Positions 59,662 to 64,000 of a DNA stretch of 64,000 nucleotides are shown here, one piece after another (position 1 is the stretch's first letter; every line of letters starts with the position of its first letter). The notes below the pieces were generated by a model that saw nothing but the letters and a program-made list of their open reading frames with translations, was not told the origin of the DNA and searched no databases. Made by a program: the position numbers and the translations under genes. Source of the DNA: Streptomyces sp. NBC_00443 (GTDB taxonomy: Bacteria; Actinomycetota; Actinomycetes; Streptomycetales; Streptomycetaceae); assembly GCF_036014175.1 (NCBI RefSeq), contig NZ_CP107917.1, positions 7,998,001 through 8,062,000 on the forward strand, written 5' to 3'.

Positions 59662-61116
59662 TCAGGCGGTCGTGCTCGCGGTGGGCCCGCCGGTGGACGG
59701 GACGCTCGTCGCGGGCCGGCTGGTCTCGGGCGGCGGCGCGCTGCTGGTGACCGGGGCGCTGGCCGGGGGAGGTGAGCCGGCCGTGGGCGGGGGTGGCGAG
59801 CTGGACGTGGGGTCCTTGGGTGTCGGGGGCTTCGCCGAGCTGGGCGGCGGATCGGACGAGGGCGGCGCCGCGGAGGACGGCGGACCCGAGGACGGGGGCC
59901 CGCTGGTGGGACCCGGGCTGCTCGGTCCGGAGCTGCCGGATCCGGAGGACGACGGCGGTGGGGCCGAGCCGGACGGCGGTGACGTGGACGACGAGGACGT
60001 GGACGATGAGGACGGGGACGACGGGGACCACGAGGACGTCGATGGCGTGGAGCCCGAAGGATCCCGCGTCGACCCGGACGAGCCGGGCGCCGACCCCGTC
60101 CCCGACCCCGACTGCGGGGGAGTGGACGTCCCACTCGACGAGCCCCCGGACGTCGCCCCTCCGGCCACGCTCAACGTCACGTACTCCCCGAACCGCAGCT
60201 CCGTCCCGGCCGGCGGATCCGACGCCGTGACACGGGCGTTGTCGGGCGGCAGCCCTCCGCCGGCGAAGGCTGCCGCCAGCCCCGTCCCGGCCAGCCGTCG
60301 GCTCGCCTGCCCGAACGTCGTCCCGGCGAGGTCGGGCACCGCACGCCGCTCCCGCGTGTCGAACGCCGTGTCGTCCTCGCCCGTGGTGCCGACGGGACGG
60401 TTGACGCCCCGGGCGGGTTCATGGACGTCGACGAGAGCGAGCTCCTCTACTTCCCGCGTCGCGGGCCGCACGGCCACCACGGACGACTTCTCGTAGCCCT
60501 TCCACTCCTCGTTGCGGTCGTCGAACTCGACCTTTATCCGCGTCGTGTCACCCTCGAAGGGCCGCAGCGGATTTCCGCACGAGCACTTCACCGCGGGAAG
60601 ACCCCGCTCGTCGACGAGAATCGCGATTCCCGTCTGAAGCAGCGCGTTGAAGGGGACAGCATTCCCCTTTTTGTAGTCGTGGTTCTTCACGAGAGTGTCG
60701 TGACGCAGGAGTACGGGTGTGAGGCGGCCGAGATAGTCCGGAATCTCCGCCGTCGTGAGGGAGAGCGCGGCTGCCCAGGCCTGTGCCTTGCGCTCATTGG
60801 CCGGGTCGGTCAGGGACTCCTTCAGCCGTGCGACGTCGCAGATCGTCGGCTGCTTCGACCCCCCGTACAGACCAGGAGTGTCACCCCGCTGCAGACCTCC
60901 GTGCGCCGTCTGCGCCCGTACCTGCGCGTCCCGCCCCAGCCCCTGGTTCTCATCGAAGAAGGGCGCGAGCGACGGAACTCCCGCGGCCACCGCTTTCACC
61001 ACGGACAACGGTGTGTTCCGGTCGCACCCACTGAGCGCCAGAACGAAGACCAACAGGACTGCGATCCTCCGAATCACCGCTAATTCGGACCTGTGCACGA
61101 AAACGCGAAACGCCAT
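59662..61116 (-). CDS. PASTA-domain lipoprotein (DUF6777 type) with Ser/Pro-rich tail
   Basis: A 484-residue exported lipoprotein. The signal peptide ends with lipobox LALSGC (Cys about 31). A DUF6777-like globular domain (about 40-255) contains a KCSCGNPL Cys pair. One PASTA repeat (about 258-318, VPDLAGTTFGQASRRLAGTGL in outline) is followed by about 160 residues almost wholly Ser, Pro, Gly and Thr, likely wall-spanning. Codon 12 is TTA (61081-61083), suggesting bldA control if ATG 61116 is used. GGGGGGAG precedes it. Co-transcribed with the Ser/Thr kinase, it may supply ligand sensing in trans. Confidence 0.85.
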   Translation of the reverse strand: MAFRVFVHRSELAVIRRIAVLLVFVLALSGCDRNTPLSVVKAVAAGVPSLAPFFDENQGLGRDAQVRAQTAHGGLQRGDTPGLYGGSKQPTICDVARLKESLTDPANERKAQAWAAALSLTTAEIPDYLGRLTPVLLRHDTLVKNHDYKKGNAVPFNALLQTGIAILVDERGLPAVKCSCGNPLRPFEGDTTRIKVEFDDRNEEWKGYEKSSVVAVRPATREVEELALVDVHEPARGVNRPVGTTGEDDTAFDTRERRAVPDLAGTTFGQASRRLAGTGLAAAFAGGGLPPDNARVTASDPPAGTELRFGEYVTLSVAGGATSGGSSSGTSTPPQSGSGTGSAPGSSGSTRDPSGSTPSTSSWSPSSPSSSSTSSSSTSPPSGSAPPPSSSGSGSSGPSSPGPTSGPPSSGPPSSAAPPSSDPPPSSAKPPTPKDPTSSSPPPPTAGSPPPASAPVTSSAPPPETSRPATSVPSTGGPTASTTA

Positions 61117-61183
61117 TACCGCTCCCCCCGGCGGTTCCCCCGACGCGCTTCATGCTACTGAAAGGCGAAGCCTTTCGGTTTCC

Positions 61184-62134
61184 TCAGTTCCCGCGTGCGT
61201 TCAATGAGGCCAAATAGGCGTTGTACGCCTCAAGTTCCTTGTCGCCGTCGCGGTCGGCGGCCCGGTCCTTGCGCTTGGCCTGCCGCTGCTCGGAGCCGTA
61301 CCACTGGAACAGCAGCGCGATCAGCACGAGTACGGACGGAATCTCACTGAACGCCCAGGCGATGCCGCCGGCCGCGTTCTGGTCGGAGAGCGCGTCGATG
61401 CCGAGTGAGGCGGGCGGGTTCTTGAACGTCTCGACCATCGGCTCCGACGCCATCATCAAGGCGATGCCGAAGAACGCGTGGAACGGCATTCCCGCGAACA
61501 ACTCCAGCATCCGCATCAGATACCCCGGCCGATGCGGACCGGGATCCAGGCCGATGATCGGCCAGAAGAACACCACACCCACGGCGAGGAAGTGCACCAT
61601 CATCGCGATGTGGCCCGGCTTGGAGCCCATCAGGAAGTCGAACAGCGGGGTGAAGTACAGGGCGTAGAGGCTGGCGATGAACAGCGGAATGGTGAACGCC
61701 GGATGCGTGATGATCCGCATGTACCGGCTGTGCAGCAGGGCCAGCAGCAACTCCCGCGGCCCCTTGCGCCCCCGCCCCGCCGGCGGCATCGCACGCAACG
61801 CCAACGTCATCGGCGCACCGAGCAGGAGGAGAATCGGCGACAACATACTGATCACCATGTGCTGCACCATGTGCACGCTGAACATGACCATCCCGTAGTC
61901 ATTCAGCCCGGTGCACATGACGAGCATCACGGACAGCACCCCGGCGACGTACGACACGGTCCGTCCCACGGGCCACTTGTCCCCACGCCGCGTGAGCCGC
62001 ACGACACCCCACGCATACAGCGCGAGCCCCACCAGACAGGCGACGAGGAAGAACGGGTCCGCGGACCACGCGAGCCCCCGCTCCAGCGTGAACGGCGGCA
62101 GATCCATCATCATGCCGTGCCCGCTGTGATCCAT
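61184..62134 (-). CDS. Cytochrome c oxidase assembly protein (CtaG/caa3 type)
   Basis: A 316-residue membrane protein with about seven TMs. VHMVQHMVISMLSPILLLLGAP and HFLAVGVVFFWPIIGLDP are hallmarks of CtaG_Cox11-like assembly factors for the CuB centre. The N-terminus MDHSGHGMMMD is a His/Met cluster suited to Cu binding. ATG 62134 has AGGAG eight bases upstream. The charged tail is cytosolic. Confidence 0.9.
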   Translation of the reverse strand: MDHSGHGMMMDLPPFTLERGLAWSADPFFLVACLVGLALYAWGVVRLTRRGDKWPVGRTVSYVAGVLSVMLVMCTGLNDYGMVMFSVHMVQHMVISMLSPILLLLGAPMTLALRAMPPAGRGRKGPRELLLALLHSRYMRIITHPAFTIPLFIASLYALYFTPLFDFLMGSKPGHIAMMVHFLAVGVVFFWPIIGLDPGPHRPGYLMRMLELFAGMPFHAFFGIALMMASEPMVETFKNPPASLGIDALSDQNAAGGIAWAFSEIPSVLVLIALLFQWYGSEQRQAKRKDRAADRDGDKELEAYNAYLASLNARGN

Positions 62135-62190
62135 CCGCCCGGCTCCTGTTTCGTGGGGGTTGTGCAAGTCTGTCCGCACACAGACTAGAA

Positions 62191-62222
62191 CTGCCCCCGG
62201 TCGGCATGGCGACCGGGGGCAG
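62191..62222 (-). terminator. Terminator after pfkA
   Basis: CTGCCCCCGGTCG (62191-62203) pairs perfectly with CGACCGGGGGCAG (62210-62222) around a 6-base loop, 21 bases past the pfkA stop. Confidence 0.8.
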
Positions 62223-62243
62223 CTGTTCAGGGGCGAACCGCAG

Positions 62244-63269
62244 CTACAGCACGCACTCAGCCTCTTCGTACCGGTTTTCCGGCACGGTCTTCAGCGTCTG
62301 CACGGCCTCCGCAAGGGACACCATCTCGATGTCGGTCCCGCGAAGTGCGGTCATCTTGCCGAACTCACCCCGGTGCACGGCCTCCACCGCGTGCCACCCG
62401 AACCGGGTCGCGAGCACCCGGTCGTAGGCGGTGGGCGTACCACCCCGCTGCACATGCCCGAGGATCACCGGCCGGGCCTCCTTGCCCAGGCGCCCCTCCA
62501 GCTCGATGGACAGCTGACGGGCGATCCCGGCGAACCGCTCATGCCCGTAGATGTCCTTGCCGCCCTCGTCGAACTCCATGGAGCCGGGCCGCGGCTTGGC
62601 CCCCTCGGCCGCCACGACGATCGCGAAGCGCTTGCCCGCCTCGAACCGCTCACCGACGACCCGGCTCAACTCCTCGATGTCGAAGGGCCGTTCCGGCACG
62701 ACGATGGCGTGCGCGCCGGCCGCCATGCCGGAGTGCAGCGCGATCCAGCCGGTGTGCCGGCCCATGACCTCGACCACGAGCACCCGCTGGTGGGACTCGG
62801 CGGTGGTCTTGAGCCGGTCCAGGGCCTCGGTCGCAACGCCCACGGCCGTGTCGAAACCGAAGGTGACGTCCGTGACCGCGATGTCGTTGTCGATGGTCTT
62901 CGGCACACCCACGACGGGCAGGCCGCTGTCCGACATCAGCCGGGCCGCCTTCAGTGTGCCCTCGCCGCCGATCGGGATGATCGCGTCGAGGCCGAGCTCC
63001 CCGAGATGGCCCTTCGCCCGCTCCACGCCGTCCCGCAGATGGGAGGGCTGGACCCGGGAGGAGCCGAGAATCGTGCCGCCGCGAGCCAGGATGCCGCTCA
63101 CCGCGTCGAGGTCGAGCTTGAGGTAGTCGCACTCCAGAAGGCCCTTCCAGCCGTCCCGGAAGCCGATGACCTCGTCGCCGTGGTCGACGACGGCGCGGTG
63201 CACGACGGACCGGATGACGGCGTTCAGGCCGGGGCAGTCGCCGCCGGACGTGAGGACACCAATGCGCAT
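62244..63269 (-). CDS. pfkA: 6-phosphofructokinase (ATP-dependent type)
   Basis: A 341-residue glycolytic enzyme phosphorylating fructose-6-phosphate. TSGGDCPGLNAVIR binds nucleotide, GGEGT is the phosphoryl-donor loop as in actinobacterial group III enzymes, PKTIDNDI carries the catalytic Asp region and MGRHTGW the substrate loop. GHVQRGG and YDRVLATRFG complete the site. Some close relatives use pyrophosphate; the GGEGT loop favours ATP. ATG 63269. Confidence 0.94.
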   Translation of the reverse strand: MRIGVLTSGGDCPGLNAVIRSVVHRAVVDHGDEVIGFRDGWKGLLECDYLKLDLDAVSGILARGGTILGSSRVQPSHLRDGVERAKGHLGELGLDAIIPIGGEGTLKAARLMSDSGLPVVGVPKTIDNDIAVTDVTFGFDTAVGVATEALDRLKTTAESHQRVLVVEVMGRHTGWIALHSGMAAGAHAIVVPERPFDIEELSRVVGERFEAGKRFAIVVAAEGAKPRPGSMEFDEGGKDIYGHERFAGIARQLSIELEGRLGKEARPVILGHVQRGGTPTAYDRVLATRFGWHAVEAVHRGEFGKMTALRGTDIEMVSLAEAVQTLKTVPENRYEEAECVL

Positions 63270-63366
63270 AGCCCGAAAAACCTTCTCAACGTGGGCCGGG
63301 ACCGGACCACGTTGTCCGGCTCGAATCCCCGCCACCCTAGCGGCATCAGGGGGCGGGGCCGAACCC

Positions 63367-63409
63367 TGCGTCCGCCTGCTGGACGACCCCGCTCACCTGT
63401 GCGGACGCA
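63367..63409 (-). terminator. Inverted repeat after the amidotransferase gene
   Basis: TGCGTCCGC (63367-63375) pairs with GCGGACGCA (63401-63409). It lies about 60 bases beyond the stop of the minus-strand amidotransferase. Confidence 0.4.
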
Positions 63410-63469
63410 CCGTCAGACGGGCTGGTGACAGCAGCCTGGAACCCAGGTGTACGAGCCGGTGCCCGGACC

Positions 63470-64000
63470 TCAGGCGGGCTGCTGCGCGGCCGCGATGCGC
63501 TCGCCCCGGAGCGCCTCGTACCAGCGGTCGTCGGTCGGCGGCAGCGCGTTCACGTCGAGCGCGAGCTTCAGCAGCAGGTCGGCGATCAACGGGTTCCGGG
63601 CGAGCACCGGGCCGTGCATGTACGTACCGAAGACGGTGTCGTTGTACGCACCCTCCGTTCCGTCGCCCGTGCCGTTGCCGTTGCCGAAGCGGACCTTGGC
63701 GAGGGGGCGGGCGGTGGGGCCGAGGTGGGTGACGCCCTGGTGGTTCTCGAAGCCGGTCAGCGGGGGCAGACCGAGGCGCGGGTCGATGTCGCCGAGCACG
63801 TCACCGACGCACCGGGCCCCTTCACCGCGCACGGACACCACGTCGATCAGGCCGAGACCGGGCTCGCGCTGGCCGAGGTCGTTGATGAACTCGTGGCCGA
63901 GGATCTGGTAGCCGGCGCACACCGAGAACACGATGGCGCCGTTCTCGACGGCCCGTTGCAGACCGCCGTCCCGGCGCAGCCGCTCGGCCGCCAGCCGCTG
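63470..64000 (-). CDS. Type 1 glutamine amidotransferase (GatD/CobQ-like), 5' end outside window
   Basis: The last 177 codons of a class I glutaminase. IVFSVCAGYQILGHEF holds the nucleophilic Cys. GFENHQG and GTYMHGPVLARNP (catalytic His) follow. This arrangement matches GatD, which with MurT amidates lipid II D-glutamate in Gram-positive bacteria, more than cobyric acid synthase. MurT would be expected just beyond base 64000. The frame is open to the edge. Confidence 0.85.
   Translation of the reverse strand, partial: QRLAAERLRRDGGLQRAVENGAIVFSVCAGYQILGHEFINDLGQREPGLGLIDVVSVRGEGARCVGDVLGDIDPRLGLPPLTGFENHQGVTHLGPTARPLAKVRFGNGNGTGDGTEGAYNDTVFGTYMHGPVLARNPLIADLLLKLALDVNALPPTDDRWYEALRGERIAAAQQPA

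Noticed and set aside
1..64000. tRNA, rRNA, integrase or transposase genes marking an island
   Set aside because: None could be recognised on either strand, so horizontal transfer of the hydrolase block rests on gene content only.

Overview
The window reads as a chromosome segment of a Streptomyces-type actinomycete. GC is very high and third codon positions are almost all G or C. GTG and TTG starts are common, as are ATGA/GTGA translational couplings. Rare TTA leucine codons occur in only six genes. Family content also fits: an XRE/DUF5753 + DUF397 + ATP-binding triplet, SpoIIE-type phosphatases, LytTR and DUF6777/PASTA proteins, and a c-di-AMP riboswitch ahead of an NlpC/P60 cell-wall hydrolase. 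No tRNA, rRNA, CRISPR array, transposase or integrase was seen.

Layout. 1-5.35 kb: purB (its last codons fall outside the window), an SGNH hydrolase, two DUF21/CBS (CNNM/CorC-like) membrane proteins and a GNAT acetyltransferase. 5.7-18.3 kb: an accessory-looking block of secreted enzymes on the plus strand: GH64 beta-1,3-glucanase, expansin-like barrel, GH19 chitinase, S1 protease, sulfatase, CAP protein, GH128 glucanase-like protein and a nuclease-like protein. Between them sit a histidine kinase, an AraC regulator, an unpaired OmpR-type response regulator and a ROK regulator. The kinase is preceded by what looks like an internally deleted response-regulator gene. An HxlR fragment lies in front of the intact response regulator. 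Four genes here carry TTA codons, which suggests bldA-linked developmental control of fungal-wall degradation. 18.5-27.6 kb: LLM oxidoreductase, FtsX/ATPase exporter, a ribbon-helix-helix/Fic-like pair with a leaderless promoter, a methyltransferase, a lipase and a LuxR regulator. 27.6-32.6 kb: biotin synthesis (bioB-bioA-bioD plus a coupled unknown gene, with divergent bioF). 32.7-40.4 kb: WhiJ-like triplet, LysR/LysE, NlpC/P60 under a c-di-AMP riboswitch, clpP divergent from an orphan Phd-type antitoxin, and a TetR-controlled membrane protein. 40.5-45.2 kb: ureABCFGD, with ureD apparently frameshifted. 45.2-50.1 kb: an acyltransferase and two SpoIIE-type phosphatases. 50.1-53.3 kb: ornithine aminotransferase, dimethylargininase and an Lrp regulator, with a duplicated repeat region behind rocD. 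53.4-57.5 kb: a LytTR regulator / small membrane protein / symporter / LytS-type kinase cassette. 57.5-64 kb: a small membrane protein, a Ser/Thr kinase with a neighbouring PASTA lipoprotein, a CtaG-like oxidase assembly protein, phosphofructokinase and a 5'-truncated GatD-like amidotransferase.

The most notable points are the regulated mycolytic block with its regulator remnants; a BioB with four tandem Cys/His octapeptides in a C-terminal tail; a textbook leaderless promoter whose spacer is a perfect palindrome; a two-level tandem duplication that copies the 3' end of rocD; and two probable single-base frameshifts (ureD and a CBS protein), which could equally be assembly errors.
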